A stretch of DNA of 64,000 bases from Vicugna pacos (Eukaryota; Chordata; Mammalia; Artiodactyla; Camelidae), in NCBI RefSeq assembly GCF_048564905.1, contig NC_133006.1, positions 26,161,501 to 26,225,500 on the forward strand. The letters are read 5' to 3'. Numbering within the stretch: position 1 is the stretch's first letter; each line of letters begins with the position of its first letter. Positions 11,820 through 23,912 of this stretch are shown in pieces. The translations under genes were made by a program, and so were the position numbers. The notes under the pieces are model-generated. The model saw only the letters and a program-made list of their open reading frames with translations, was not told where the DNA came from and did not search any database.

Positions 11820-14230
11820 TTTCAAACATGCACATAAGAAGCAGAACAAGATAATAAGTTACCATCAGGTACACAATCACCCAGCTTCAATAATCATCAG
11901 TATTCTACCATTTTTAGATTTATCTCCACCTATCCTCACTCCTCTGAATGTTTATTATTATTATTACCTTTAGAGTTCTTTTCTCAGGTAAAATGTACCT
12001 GTATCAAAATGCATATATCTCAACTGCAATTCTGAACCATGGATACGCTCATGTAACCCACACTCCTATGGTGCGTTATACGTAGACCATTCCGTCTCCC
12101 ATAAAGCTCCCTTGGTCCTTCCCAAACCTCTTCTACCCATCCCCTCAGAGAAAACCACTGTCCTGATTTCTTTTTCACATTAGTTTTGCCTGTACTAGAT
12201 GTTCACATGAATGAAATCACAGTGTTTACTCTTTTGTACCCTGTTTGTTTCACTCAACATTATGCCCCTTTGATCACTCAGGTTTTTGCTTCTGTGGGTA
12301 ATTGATAGTATGCCATTGTATAAATAGATTGCAATATTTTATCCATTCTCATCTTGACAGACAATCGAGTGGTATAGAACGTGTCAATATGCTATGCTAT
12401 GACATTAGTATGAGCATTACTACGCAATGTTTTAAAATTGTCGTTATATTTCCCTAAAACAAATACTTAGAATGGCTTATAGACTGGTTGGGTCAAAGGG
12501 CAATGTACATACAACTTTAGGAAAAACTATCGAACAGTTCGAATTGCTTACATCAGTTTACAGTCCCACTGACAATACGTGAGGAAGCTGGTTGGTCCAC
12601 ATCCAGCACCACTGATGGTTTGTTGTGTCAGCATTTCACCCTGAGCCATTCTAATGAGTGTGTGATGTTATCTCATTTTAGTTTTAAGTTGCACTTCTCT
12701 AATAACCAATGATGTAGAGCGCTTCTTCTGAACTTGTTGCCCTTTCAAATAGCATTTTTATGCAATATTTTCTTGAGTCTCTTGTGTGTTGTAATTGAGT
12801 TGTCTGCATTTCTATTCTTGAGAGTAGGAGTGTTTTCTATAATCTGGACAAAAGTCCTTTGTCTGATACAAGTATTGAAAAATGTTATTACTGTCTACAG
12901 CTTACTTATTTGTTTTCCTGATGATGTTTTTGGTGAGAAGATCTTTTCTTGTAAGAAAACTTTGCCATTTCCAGGTTGCAAAGATATTCTCCTTTGTTTT
13001 CTTCTAAAGGCATTATGAAGTGAGCTTTCATGTTTTGCTTTGTTTGTCTTGCTTTTTCTGTGTGTATGTGATGTTAAGATAAGGGTGAACAATCACATTA
13101 TTCAATATAGATATTCATGGGTTGAATAACCTGTATTGAAAAGATCACCTTTCCCATAGAATTATTTTTCCCCTCTTTGTCAAAAAATCAGTTGACCGTG
13201 GAAGTGTGGGTCTCTTTCTAGACTCTGTTCTGAGTCTACTGATGTATTTGACAGTCCTTACATGATTCCACAATGGCTTGATTACCATCAATATAGAGGA
13301 ACTTAGAAATCAATGAATTAAATGCCTCCAAATCTATCCATTTTTTTAAAAAGATTATTTTGACTATTCTAGATCCTATACATTTTCCTATTAGTTTCAT
13401 CATTGTTAATTTCTAGGAAAAACACCTCTGCGATTTTAATTAGTATTCTGTTGAATCTACAGATCAACTGGCTTGAACTGACAAGTGAATATTATTGAGC
13501 GCTCCAATCCATGAACATGACATGGTTTTCCTTCGAATTGAGTACTCTTTACTTTTTCTCAACAGTGGATTGCCATGCTCAGTGTTCAGAGTAGGCATGT
13601 ATTTGCTAAATGCATTCCTAAGTATTTTATAGTCCCAACAATGTATTTTAACTTTATTATATTTCCCAATTGTTTTTGAACCGATCACTGAACACACACA
13701 ACCCACACACACAATTGATACAAGAATATCCACTTGATCTTCTAGAACATTGACAAGTTCGCTTACAAATATTAGGTAGTTTCCCCCACCCCCCTCCCCT
13801 CCTGTAGATCCCTTAGGATATTTCCCGTGTAGAAGCTAATGTTTTCTGAAAATAGAAAGTGTTTTACTCCTCCATTTCCTTCCTATTTCCCCATGCACAG
13901 TATTTCTATTTCATGCCTTGTTACACTGGCTTGACTGCAAATACACTGATGAGATCATGTATCAAGAGCAAAAATCCTTGTGTTTTTTCATATGTAGGAG
14001 GAATAATATGTAGTTCACAGTAAAGTGTGATATTAGCTATACATTATTTGGGAATGCCCTGTATGAGAGTGCAGACATTTCTTTCTGATCCTAGTTTGTT
14101 GACAGTGTTTGTTATGAATAAGTACTGCATTTTGTCAAATGCTTTTTCTCCACCTGTGGAAATACGTCTTTTCTTTTATTCTGTTTATATGGTAGGTGAC
14201 ATTGATTGGTTTTTAAACTACACAATTTAA
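11820..14230 (-). mobile_element. Old L1 LINE, left arm (minus orientation)
   Basis: The plus strand reads as the reverse complement of L1 3' UTR and then ORF2. Landmarks are 'catgcacataagaagcag' near 11830, 'ttcacatgaatgaaatcac' near 12200, and an ORF2 segment near 14100-14160 that encodes KAFDKMQ-like text on the minus strand. Reading frames are heavily broken. A further L1-like stretch in the opposite orientation follows to about 14560, as in 5'-inverted insertions. Confidence 0.7.
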
Positions 14231-14969
14231 TAGGTAAATAAATTTAGGAAATCATTTCAACAAAAGATTAGCATACAAGTATCAACTGATTTTCCTATAC
14301 AGCAATAGACATCAGGAGAATACATTTTAACACTATACAATTCAGCAGAGCATCAAAAAAACAAACAAACAAACAAAAAAAACCCCAAAAAACAAAAAAC
14401 ACAAAACACAAATACATATGAATACATTTCTTAAAAGCACAAGGCAGTTGGTCACACTGAAAATAAAACATCCCAGAGAGAAATTGTAAAAGACTAAGTA
14501 AATGGCAAGAGACTCCATACGAGTCTAATGGACGATGCAATAGTATTAATATATTAATTTCCCCAAACTATTGCATACGTTCAGTTAAATCCCAGTCTAA
14601 CTTCCACCAGGTTTTCTTTGTATTTGACAAAGCTTTTCCCCGTTAAAATTTACACGCAAGGCAACGAGAAAAAGTAAGATAATCTTGAAGAATAAGAACC
14701 AGTTTGGAGCATTGACACAAGAGATCAAGATACGCATAAAGTGATCAATATTATCTCAGTGTAGTATTGATTCGAGAATAGACAAAGAGACCAACTGCTT
14801 GTAAAAATAGCAGAACGAACATGCCCTGGGCAAAACAGAGAGGTTCAACAATTCCATCGTGAAGAAATAACATCAATAGCATGATGAGGTTTGAAAAGCC
14901 ATCTGAGCTCCAAGTCTGAGCTGGAAAGGTGTAAGCACCTGGGATGGTGAGGAGTAAAAGCAGTAGCTC

Positions 14970-15043
14970 TGGCCCGTACGGGGGTCGAACCCGCGACCTT
15001 GGCGTTATTAGCACCACGCTCTAACCAACTGAGCTAACCGGCC
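14970..15043 (-). tRNA. tRNA-Ile-AAT: tRNA-Ile (AAT), left arm, outer copy
   Basis: A 74-nt minus-strand gene. The anticodon loop CTAATAA gives AAT. The T-loop is TTCGACC where the other Ile gene of the arm has TTCGATC. Acceptor and D/T arms are intact, with discriminator A. A TTTT terminator lies downstream at about 14956-14959. It is the only one of the seven tRNA genes in this arm that points outward. The partner is at 27457-27530. Confidence 0.97.
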
Positions 15044-15544
15044 GAGGTGCCGCAGGTGCTCTGCTATTTCCGTTTTTAATCACTATTTCCCGCTGTACCT
15101 CTTGGGAGCAAAACCAACAACTTCCACAGCCGACTAACCTCACTCAACGGGAAACTTCGCCTTCCTCAAACTCTGCCAGTGCGACCCCAAAACACTCCGA
15201 AACATGCCCTCCCCCTCCAGGGACGCTTCCCTCCTTTCTCCTCCCTCCCGGGGAAACACGCAACAAACGCAAAGCTTCTCGAAGGTTCGAGATCGCAGCC
15301 AGCACAGCGGGAGCCTCCGCAGGCCTCGGACCACTCAGCTCCTGCTCCCACCGGGCACATTCTCCTACCCTCCGCAAGGAAAGTCCGGGCACATCTGCTT
15401 TCTTCGGGCTGCAGGAAGTGCGCTACTGGTGCACTGAACACTACCCAAAACTGCTGGACCAAACTAGGGAAGATCCAAAGTCAAAGAGACACGTTCTATG
15501 CTCATGGACGAAGAAATATAGTCAGGATGAAATGAAACTCTTCT

Positions 15545-16540
15545 CCAAATGTTCCTCTAAATTCAATTTAATCCTTATCAAAATCTCAGCTGGGCATTTC
15601 TTCATCCTTAAATTTTTTTAAAAAATTTTTTTGGCTCATTGAAAAATCTATCTTAAAATTCATATGGAAATGCAAAAGCCCTAGGAAAGCAGAAACAGGC
15701 TTGAAAAAAGAGAACGGAACTGTAGGGTTTACACTTCCTGATTTGAAAACTTTGTCTAGTCAGCCAGACTGCGGTACTGGCAAGAAGGATAGACATTCAG
15801 ATAACAGAACAGAATTGAGAGTCTAGAGAGAAGCACCTACATCTACTGTCAGTTGATTTTTCAACAAAAGTGCCGAGACCATTCAGTGAGGGAAGGCATG
15901 GTCTTTTCAACAAATAGTGCAGGGAACAGTTGGATACTCGTGCGTAAAATCATCAATTCACATCACCTCAAGTTAACACAGATTTGCTTTGAGCTTATTT
16001 TGTAACTAACTTTTGTAAATTAACAAAAATAAATCCAAAATGGATCCAAGATGTAAATGTAAGATGCAAAAACTATGACCCTCTTTGAAGAAAACATAGG
16101 AATACTTTTCCTTAAACCTTGGAATAGGCAACTATTTCTGAGATGCCATACCAAGAGCGTGTAAAAGACAAAACTGTAAATTGAACTCCACCAGGATTTA
16201 AAACATTTGCACTGCAAAAGACATCATCGTAGAAAGTGGAAAGGCAGGCAGCAGAGTGGGAGAAAATATTTGCCAGTCAAAATTCACTTAAGGACTTGGA
16301 TCCATAATCTGTAAAGAACACTTACCACTCAATAGTGAGAAAACAAATAACCCAAATTAAGAAATGGGCAACAGATTTTAATACACATGTCACCAAAGAA
16401 TATATATGACTGTCCACAAAGCGCGTGGAAAGATGCTCGACATCATTAGTCGTTAGGGAATTGCAAAAGAAAATCTCAGTGAGACGCTGCTTCACACTCA
16501 AAACTGACTTTGTACGTAAATGATGGTATCTCTAATAGCC
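15545..16540 (+). mobile_element. L1 ORF2 3'-part relic, left arm
   Basis: The plus-strand text follows L1 ORF2 and the region after it: 'aaaattcatatggaaatgc' near 15656, 'gaaaacataggaatac' near 16092, and 'aagaaatgggcaacag' near 16360. Frames are broken by stops and shifts. The mirrored copy lies at about 25960-26955. Confidence 0.75.
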
Positions 16541-17122
16541 GTTATGGCACCTCAACGACGTTAATAGCAGCAGCGAGTTTAGTCTGACTCTGGTTGATCA
16601 GTGTTCAGCTGGCGCAGAATTGAGGACAGAGGGGACAAGAAAGGACTGCCTGGCAGACCAGTCGGCATTTCCCCTCTCCCGTCCCTCAGTTTCTATCGGT
16701 CCTGCCCTGCCTGGCACAGAACTCTGGGCAACTCCCTGAGGTCACGTGCACCGAATCCCGGTTACTTTTCTGGGATCATTTTCTGGCACCCACGGGATGG
16801 TGATCACAGAGCTTCCTAAGGTCAGATAAACCCACGTAGGACAAAATCGAGCAATTTTCAGACATCTGTTATACCCGGAGACTGCCTTAAGATCTCCGTC
16901 CTGCCTTTGGAAAGGAATTGCTCGCTTAAGCGGAGTATTTGCCTGGTGTGACTCATTGACTCAGTATTACTGATCTCAATAGAAGAGTGCAGTAACCTTG
17001 ATCATTTCCCGGAAGAAAAGATCAGTTCAACGTTGCCGAACCCGGGCTAGCTAGCCAGGAAGTCTCTTCTCTCTTACACGCCAGAGGCGGGGAAAAAAAC
17101 GACAATAGCCGAGCCATGCACA

Positions 17123-17195
17123 GTTTCCGTAGTGTAGTGGTTATCACGTTCGCCTCACACGCGAAAGGTCCCCGGTTCGAAACCGGGCGGAAACA
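17123..17195 (+). tRNA. tRNA-Val-CAC: tRNA-Val (CAC), left arm
   Basis: A 73-nt gene that matches vertebrate tRNA-Val-CAC as I remember it. The anticodon loop is CTCACAC, the T-arm CCCGG/TTCGAAA/CCGGG is fully paired, and the discriminator is A. A TTTT run lies at about 17218. It sits in a CpG-rich 450-bp stretch. The partner at 25305-25377 is identical. Confidence 0.98.
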
Positions 17196-17735
17196 TCGCT
17201 CCCCTCCGGGCTTCGTATTTTAAAGTTGTCCTCAACCGCCCAGGCAGGTAGACCAGAAGGCGTCCCAACGCCGGCCAAGTCTCACGCGGAGGGAGATCTG
17301 CGCGACTCCGCCACGATCGAAAATCAGACCTGTCGGAATATCTTTCGGCCACCGAATGCCATCTTCTTTGCGTGAGCCTTGACTCACCTGTAGTTCAGGG
17401 GCTGATTGCCAGTCATTTGCAGGACCCCAAATACCTCCACGGACTTCCGGGCCCTTAGCGCCGCAGCTTCAAAATCTTAAGCTGCCTCTTTCCAGTCCAG
17501 GAATACGACTTAAAACCGATGTTCTTTCTTCCCTCCTTTGCTTTCGGTTTTCTTTTGAGAGAACGCGTCTCATTCTTTTCATTAAGGGTAGGAAGCAACA
17601 ACAACAACAAATTCTCCTAAGAGAAACAACAACAACAACAATTATTTGGAACTTAACGCTTTATAAAAAGGGGAGCGGGAGGGGCGTTTTTTAGGGAAAG
17701 AAGAAAAAAACAACGAAAACTGTCCACTCGCCGAG

Positions 17736-17809
17736 GGCCGGTTAGCTCAGTTGGTTAGAGCGTGGTGCTAATAACGCCAAGGTCGCGGGTTCGATCCCCG
17801 TACGGGCCA
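17736..17809 (+). tRNA. tRNA-Ile-AAT: tRNA-Ile (AAT), left arm, inner copy
   Basis: A 74-nt gene with anticodon loop CTAATAA (AAT), paired acceptor and T-loop TTCGATC. TTTT follows five bases after the gene (17814-17817). It is preceded at 17595-17640 by two (CAA)n runs. The partner is at 24691-24764 on the minus strand. Confidence 0.98.
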
Positions 17810-18163
17810 CTCCTTTTGGTCACCTCCGGAAGAAGGCTGTTAGCTGTCTTCGGAGGTTACTTCTCTGGTCTTTGTGGGGAGTCTTCCCACAGCCTTGCGT
17901 ACTTTCCCTACCTGCATGCGCTGATCAGTACCAAGCTCACCGTGGACTTCTTTCTGCAGTTGCCTCTTATCACAGCTCTCTCCTTTCGCGTACTCTGTCC
18001 TGCTGACTCTAGCTGTCTTGTTCTCCTGGACTATCTGCTCTTTCTCATCAACTCAGGGAGTTCACCAGCCTCCGCCTGGGCACTGGGGCCGGGAAACTCT
18101 CCCAAGGCAGCAAGAACCAGGGTGCAAGCCTACCTTTCTCTCCCCCCCTACCCCCTACCCGTC

Positions 18164-18328
18164 TCCCTCTCCCTCTCTCTCTCTCTCTTTTCCTTCCTTC
18201 CTTCCTTCCTTCCTTCCTTCCTTCCTTCCTTCCTTCCTTCCTCCCTTCCTCCCTTCCTCCCTTCCTCCCTTCCTTCCTTCCTCTTTCTTTCGCTTTTTTG
18301 CTTGCTTTCTTGCTTGCTTCTTTCTTTC
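18164..18328. repeat. Polypyrimidine (CT)/(TTCC)n tract, left arm
   Basis: A strand-biased run with (CT)n, then (TTCC)n, then interrupted CTCCCTTC units. The pure TTCC block is about 13 units here and about 17 in the right arm, a 16-bp difference. It creates long low-complexity open frames rich in Ser/Leu/Pro or Lys/Glu/Gly that are not genes. Confidence 0.95.
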
Positions 18329-18571
18329 CTGTCACGGATTATCATACTTCTTTGCCTGAAGTTTGGTGTCTGGAAAATTGTTGTTTCATCTGTTTTGTCA
18401 GGTTTTGGCTCTCTGAGGCAGGAGGCTATGTCTGATCTTTATGATTTCGTTTCAAGCAGAGAGAGGCAGGTTGGGTAGTTCAGCGGCCTGTCTTAGGGCA
18501 GTTGGCATCGCCTTTCTAGGAAACGTGGGGCCTCGTGTGGGTGCTGGTTAGATGGTCTTCTCTGGGGCGGC

Positions 18572-18600
18572 GGGGGGGGGGGGTGTGCGCGCGCGCGCGA
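18572..18600. repeat. G-run followed by alternating (GC)n, left arm
   Basis: Twelve G residues are followed directly by alternating T-G and G-C steps (tgtgcgcgcgcgcgcg). Such alternation can adopt Z-DNA, and the G-run is also structure-prone. The mirror copy is at 23884-23912. Confidence 0.8.
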
Positions 18601-19551
18601 GCCAGGGCTGGTTGGGGGAGAGGAGGGCGCTTGTGGGAGAGCAGGGCTTGAGTCCAAAAGTCCAGAGGCGCCAATGCAACCAAAATGGACATTCAAGTCT
18701 CTGCCCGGAAGGCAGACTGAGGGTGGGAATTTTCTGATGAGGAGATGGGAACCTTGCAGTATGTGGGACCCGCGCACTTTCTAAAGTCGCCGCCCTGCCG
18801 CCACCTGCGAGGCAAATCACCTACCCGCTCCATCAGTACCTCGGCGTGAGTGAATTCCGGTGGTCCTCCTTGGTGGCCTGGTGATGAGTGCCACTCGGCA
18901 CAGCCTCAGGGGCTCGACTGGATGAATCAGTGGGGCCGGCCCAGCACCTGAGTCCATCAGAGCGCCCTGGCTCAGTCCTTCCCTCCCTTGCTGCCTCTAG
19001 GCTCCGCTCTCGCTCTCTGTCTCTCCCCCTCCGTCTCTCCTTTCCATCAGGTTGTTCCATCTCTGTGGTACCCTTTTCCAATACTACATTAAAGTATACT
19101 TTAGATACCTCCAAGTGTAAAGATCTTAAGTGTAGATTGAGCTCGATAACTTCACCTGTATAGGGTACTCCCGTGTGTCCGCCGCCCAGATCGAGATTGA
19201 GAACATTCCCGTTAGTCCAGAAAACTGCCTTGTGTCCCCTCACCAGTCTATATTGCATCCTGAAAACTAATCCTTTTCTGATTTCTAGCACCAGATAGTC
19301 TGCCTGCTCTTGAATTTCATACAGGTGAAACCATGTAGTGTAACCTATCGTGAGGCTTTTTTTTTTTTTTTGCCGAACATGATATTTTTGAGACTTATTT
19401 GAGTCCTTACACGACAGTAATTCAGAGAAGTTTGCTCTTGATGCTGGGAAATTTAGTTTAGAAACGAACCAAAATCCATCGGTGCAAGGAAATATGACCC
19501 AGCGCATGATCTTCATAGGAGGACAAAAACAGCCCCATGCACCATCCTCTC

Positions 19552-19623
19552 AGCAGAGTGGCGCAGCGGGAGCGTGCTGGGCCCATAACCCAGAGGTCGA
19601 TGGATCGAAACCATCCTCTGCTA
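19552..19623 (+). tRNA. tRNA-iMet-CAT: Initiator tRNA-Met (CAT), left arm, G at position 20
   Basis: A 72-nt gene with initiator hallmarks: A1 opposite T72, three G-C pairs G29-G31/C39-C41 in the anticodon stem, CCCATAA loop, and A54 and A60 in the T-loop (ATCGAAA). The D-loop reads AGCGGGAGC, so position 20 (base 19570) is G where the eukaryotic initiator normally has A20. The right-arm copy carries the same G. TTTT lies at about 19633. The gene lies 27 bp inside the inner arm boundary. Confidence 0.95.
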
Positions 19624-21486
19624 GGGTGTTTATTTTGTAACACCTTGTTTCTCTCTCCCGGATTAGAAGATATCCTCTGTTATTTCTCACTAAAATATCA
19701 CTTCTGAGAATTAACTAACTTTAGAGTTGAGCCTTTGGCAATTTACTATACCAGTCCTAAGTAATACGGTCATGAAATGTCACAATGACCTAGTAGTCAG
19801 CTTGAAGGTCCTCCCATTAGCAAAACTGTCAGTTTGATTTAGAACCTAATGAAAGCAATTATGAATTGTAAACTATTGAAAAACAGAATTTTGTGAGCTC
19901 ATAGTGATAATAAATACATACATAAATGAAGATTGAGTGAAGGCTCTTGCTTGCAATAGAATGCCAAAGGGCAGACCTATAAATGTGAAGAGAATATTGA
20001 AGTTGAAATATTATCATTGTGTAACCATCGTAGGAAGACTTATTCAGTTAAGAATTATCAATAGATGTTAAATGTGCAGTATCATTTTGGTGAAGAGCAA
20101 GATATTCATGTAATCTTAAGATTGCTCATAAGTTGCAAGAGGGAAATGTATATACGTGTGTCACCTTGACTGCATGATCAGAATTAACCCCATTAATGAG
20201 GGACAAAGGACATTGTGTGCCTATAGATCTGAAACTCTGGAGGAGATAATATCACTTAAATGGTATTCTGGCTAGGGGTACACAGCCTGAACCTAGTTGT
20301 GAGGGGGGAAAAAAATCACAAAAAAACCCAAATGAGGAGTCTCCATCTCCTTCTTATTTTTCATGTGAGCAACTTGTGTATTCTTCAAAAATTTCAATAT
20401 CATACTATACAAAGAGAGGCTGTGGAGATGTTCCAGATTAAAAGAGACCAAAGACTAAAAGGATATGGACAACTAATGCAATGCCTAATCCTAGATAGAC
20501 TCTTGTATTGGAGCGGGGAAAATGCTGCAAAGTACATTTTCTGGTTAATTGACAAAATTGAAATACAGGTGAGAGGTTTTTTTTTTTTTAAATCATGCTA
20601 TTATCAAATGTACTAAACTCATTATACTGTCATTACATATAAAGAATATTCTTATTTTTAGGAGATACTCACTTAAATATTTAAGAACAAAGGACCAAGA
20701 TATGTATTTACTCTGAAACGGTTCTGAAAAAAATAGAGAATTATACAGATACAGAGATGGAGGAATATGATTTAAATTTTAATAGATGAATTCCAATAAA
20801 AGGTATATTATTGGTTTTTGTACTATACTTATTCTTGCGAATTTTCTATAAATTAAGCTATTTCCAAATAAAAAGTTTGACTCTTTTAATAGAAATTTGA
20901 AAAATTAAAAAGAATAATGTAATGAACTCAGGTTCCCACCAGCCACCTTAAACAATCAGTAATGTTTTGTCAGTGTTGTTTCTTCTACTACTCCCTCATT
21001 ACCAATTAACACTTTGAAACAAAGTCAAGATAGGACGTTCCAAAGCGATTTACTGTGATGAAAAGTAAGAATTATTCCGGCTCGAGGAAATGAAGATGAT
21101 ATGCAAAGTTCTGTCAATTGTTCAGAGAATAGCCAAGGTCCGAGCAAAATCTTGCCTCTGAAATTTGCACGACAATGTAATGAGAAGGAGGGTTTGAGCC
21201 TTGAAGACACCTTCCCTAAATGTCCCCAAGAGGTCAAGGCCACATAACATCCAAGTGTGGGATGTGGTAAGACAAGTAGCAAATCGTGCTCTAAGACAAT
21301 TACACGCAGCGACATGACAGAACATTGAAGGAAATGAAACTACCTAACCGAAAGGAGAGGAAGGTGGGAGGAAGTGAAGCAGGAAAGTCGTATAATGTAC
21401 AATTCTTTTGTAAGGATAAGCAATTCTACTACTTTCCTCAGCTCAGAGAAGACAGAAAAAAAGCACATCTCTACTTCTGGAAGAGT

Positions 21487-21568
21487 CGACGAGGATGGGA
21501 TTCGAACCCACGCGTGCAGAGCACAATGGATTAGCAGTCCATCGCCTTAACCACTCGGCCACCTCGTC
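21487..21568 (-). tRNA. tRNA-Ser-GCT: tRNA-Ser (GCT), in the spacer
   Basis: An 82-nt type II tRNA. Acceptor GACGAGG pairs with CCTCGTC and the discriminator is G. The anticodon loop CTGCTAA gives GCT, and the long variable arm is TGTGCTCTGCA-like. The B box GGTTCGAATCC is intact. Downstream on the minus strand a T7 run at about 21458 can end Pol III transcription. It is the only tRNA of the palindrome without a mirrored copy. Confidence 0.98.
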
Positions 21569-22689
21569 CCACTGGAAAGGCTTTCTTTTTAATAATTTTT
21601 AAAGTATTACTTCTGCAACTTTCCTGTTTCACTTCCTCCTATGATTCTTTCTTAAGGCAGGTAATTTCATTTCCTTCTCAACTATCCTAGTGTTCTTGCA
21701 CTTCTGGCTATGCAATTGCTCTACTCTTTTCTTCTTTTAAATTTCTGTCCACTTTTGATGCACCATTTACTGCTTTTCCCTACATTTTACTACACCTCCA
21801 CACATAGATGTGATGCGGCCTCAACCCTCTGGTAGCTTAGGGAAGGTGTGTTCATGGAACACACCCTCCCTCCCATTACACTGTGGCACAAAAGGAGTCA
21901 AGGTTTTGGTCAGACTGGCTACTTCTCCTCTGAACAATTTTGAGGGTAAATAGGCAAAATAAATAGAAGAACATTGGTTTGGTGGACCTCTAAGAACATC
22001 TTCAAAGTCACAAAGTGAAAGAACAAAACAGGTCCCTCCACTCCCCCACCATCACCTTATTTCTACTTTTCCATTTGAGTTTTTAAATTCTCATTACTTA
22101 GGGTGCTTGTTGTGTGGAGCTTGTTGTATTTCCTGTCATATTGCAAGGACTCCTTAAAGAGTACTTTAACTAAAAACTTTTCCTCAAAAGACTTTGACAT
22201 TTTTTTTCTCTAAGACTTCCGTGTGTGTTTCCGCACCCCCCGCCCCCGCCACCGAGTTTCTCAGTAGGATCCTGATGCACAAACATTTTTATTTGAACAT
22301 ATTCTTTTCATATCTCCTGCCATTTCTCATCTAACTTCTTTACTTCTGTTTGTCCCATAAAGTGCATGAGGATGGTGTTTTCATGGTAATTGCCACATAC
22401 ATTTTGACAAGTCATGCATAGGAGTGAAAAAAGAAATGACTGAAAATAGGAGACTCGCTCCCAAGTGAAAATAGAATATGGTCGTCAGGCAGAAATCAAT
22501 AAAAATGTTTTCCTTTCGAGAGTAAAATAAAATCCTAACTGGAGACAAGCGTGTATTTTATCCACTGGAAAAAATAATGCTGATCATTGGAAATTAAGGG
22601 TAAATTTGTCACTTCTTCCTGACTAAGAGATTTACTTCCCTTTTGAAATGAGTGAAAAAAGCAGATTCTACTCCTTCCCTAATTCTTCC

Positions 22690-22765
22690 GAGAGAGACAG
22701 AGAGAGAGAGAGAGAGAAAGTCAGAGAGAGAGACAGAGGAGAGCGTGAGAGAGAGAGCAAGGAAA
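22690..22765. repeat. (GA)n microsatellite next to the right arm
   Basis: Imperfect GAGAGA/GACAGA purine run on the plus strand, ending about 70 bp outside the inner edge of the right arm. Confidence 0.9.
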
Positions 22766-22861
22766 GGGAAGGAAAATGCTTGTCGGTGACAATAGAATTC
22801 CTTAACTATATCGTGGGTCTGCGTTGGGAAAGAAAAACAAGGTGTTACAAAATAAACACCC

Positions 22862-22933
22862 TAGCAGAGGATGGTTTCGATCCATCGACCTCTGGGTTAT
22901 GGGCCCAGCACGCTCCCGCTGCGCCACTCTGCT
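22862..22933 (-). tRNA. tRNA-iMet-CAT: Initiator tRNA-Met (CAT), right arm, G at position 20
   Basis: Identical to the left-arm copy, including the G20 (complement at 22915). Anticodon CAT, the three G-C pairs of the anticodon stem, A54 and A60 are present. The 3' end faces the spacer. Confidence 0.95.
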
Positions 22934-23883
22934 GAGAGGATGGTGCATGGGGCTGTTTTTGTCCTCCTATGAAGATCATGCGCTGGGTCATATTTCCTTG
23001 CACCGATGGATTTTGGTTCGTTTCTAAACTAAATTTCCCAGCATCAAGAGCAAACTTCTCTGAATTACTGTCGTGTAAGGACTCAAATAAGTCTCAAAAA
23101 TATCATGTTCGGCAAAAAAAAAAAAAAGCCTCACGATAGGTTACACTACATGGTTTCACCTGTATGAAATTCAAGAGCAGGCAGACTATCTGGTGCTAGA
23201 AATCAGAAAAGGATTAGTTTTCAGGATGCAATATAGACTGGTGAGGGGACACAAGGCAGTTTTCTGGACTAACGGGAATGTTCTCAATCTCGATCTGGGC
23301 GGCGGACACACGGGAGTACCCTATACAGGTGAAGTTATCGAGCTCAATCTACACTTAAGATCTTTACACTTGGAGGTATCTAAAGTATACTTTAATGTAG
23401 TATTGGAAAAGGGTACCACAGAGATGGAACAACCTGATGGAAAGGAGAGACGGAGGGGGAGAGACAGAGAGCGAGAGCGGAGCCTAGAGGCAGCAAGGGA
23501 GGGAAGGACTGAGCCAGGGCGCTCTGATGGACTCAGGTGCTGGGCCGGCCCCACTGATTCATCCAGTCGAGCCCCTGAGGCTGTGCCGAGTGGCACTCAT
23601 CACCAGGCCACCAAGGAGGACCACCGGAATTCACTCACGCCGAGGTACTGATGGAGCGGGTAGGTGATTTGCCTCGCAGGTGGCGGCAGGGCGGCGACTT
23701 TAGAAAGTGCGCGGGTCCCACATACTGCAAGGTTCCCATCTCCTCATCAGAAAATTCCCACCCTCAGTCTGCCTTCCGGGCAGAGACTTGAATGTCCATT
23801 TTGGTTGCATTGGCGCCTCTGGACTTTTGGACTCAAGCCCTGCTCTCCCACAAGCGCCCTCCTCTCCCCCAACCAGCCCTGGC

Positions 23884-23912
23884 TCGCGCGCGCGCGCACA
23901 CCCCCCCCCCCC
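23884..23912. repeat. Alternating (CG)n and C-run, right arm
   Basis: Mirror of the G-run/GC alternation at 18572-18600. Confidence 0.8.

Larger units (their letters stand above)
3691..19650 (+). repeat. Left arm of near-perfect tRNA palindrome (15.96 kb)
   Basis: Every base from 3691 to 19650 pairs with the reverse complement of 22835-38811. The sum of paired coordinates is 42502 up to a poly(A) at 9390, then 42500 to the CT-rich tract at about 18.2 kb, then 42484, and 42485 after the T-run at 19357. The offsets are exactly the length differences in those three simple repeats. Substitutions I found are at 4480, 5551, 6720 and 6939. The arm carries seven tRNA genes. Both arm ends lie at tRNA genes: base 1 of tRNA-Thr outside, and 27 bp past tRNA-iMet inside. 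Confidence 0.97.
19651..22834. other. Palindrome spacer (3.18 kb, single copy)
   Basis: After a shared stretch ending at 19650 and starting at 22835 the two sides diverge abruptly. The spacer is AT-rich and holds one minus-strand tRNA-Ser-GCT, an L1-like 3' fragment near 20880-21000, a C-rich run near 22236-22256 and a GA-rich microsatellite. I see no protein gene. Confidence 0.9.

Noticed and set aside
17762-18478. A 238-codon frame starting in tRNA-Ile and crossing the TTCC repeat
   Set aside because: Begins inside a tRNA gene and is largely Ser/Leu/Pro from a simple repeat; the mirror frame differs by repeat length.
18833-19516. A 227-codon minus-strand frame near tRNA-iMet
   Set aside because: Low-complexity Arg/Glu stretch, no recognisable domain, and no support from splicing or conservation beyond the arm copy.
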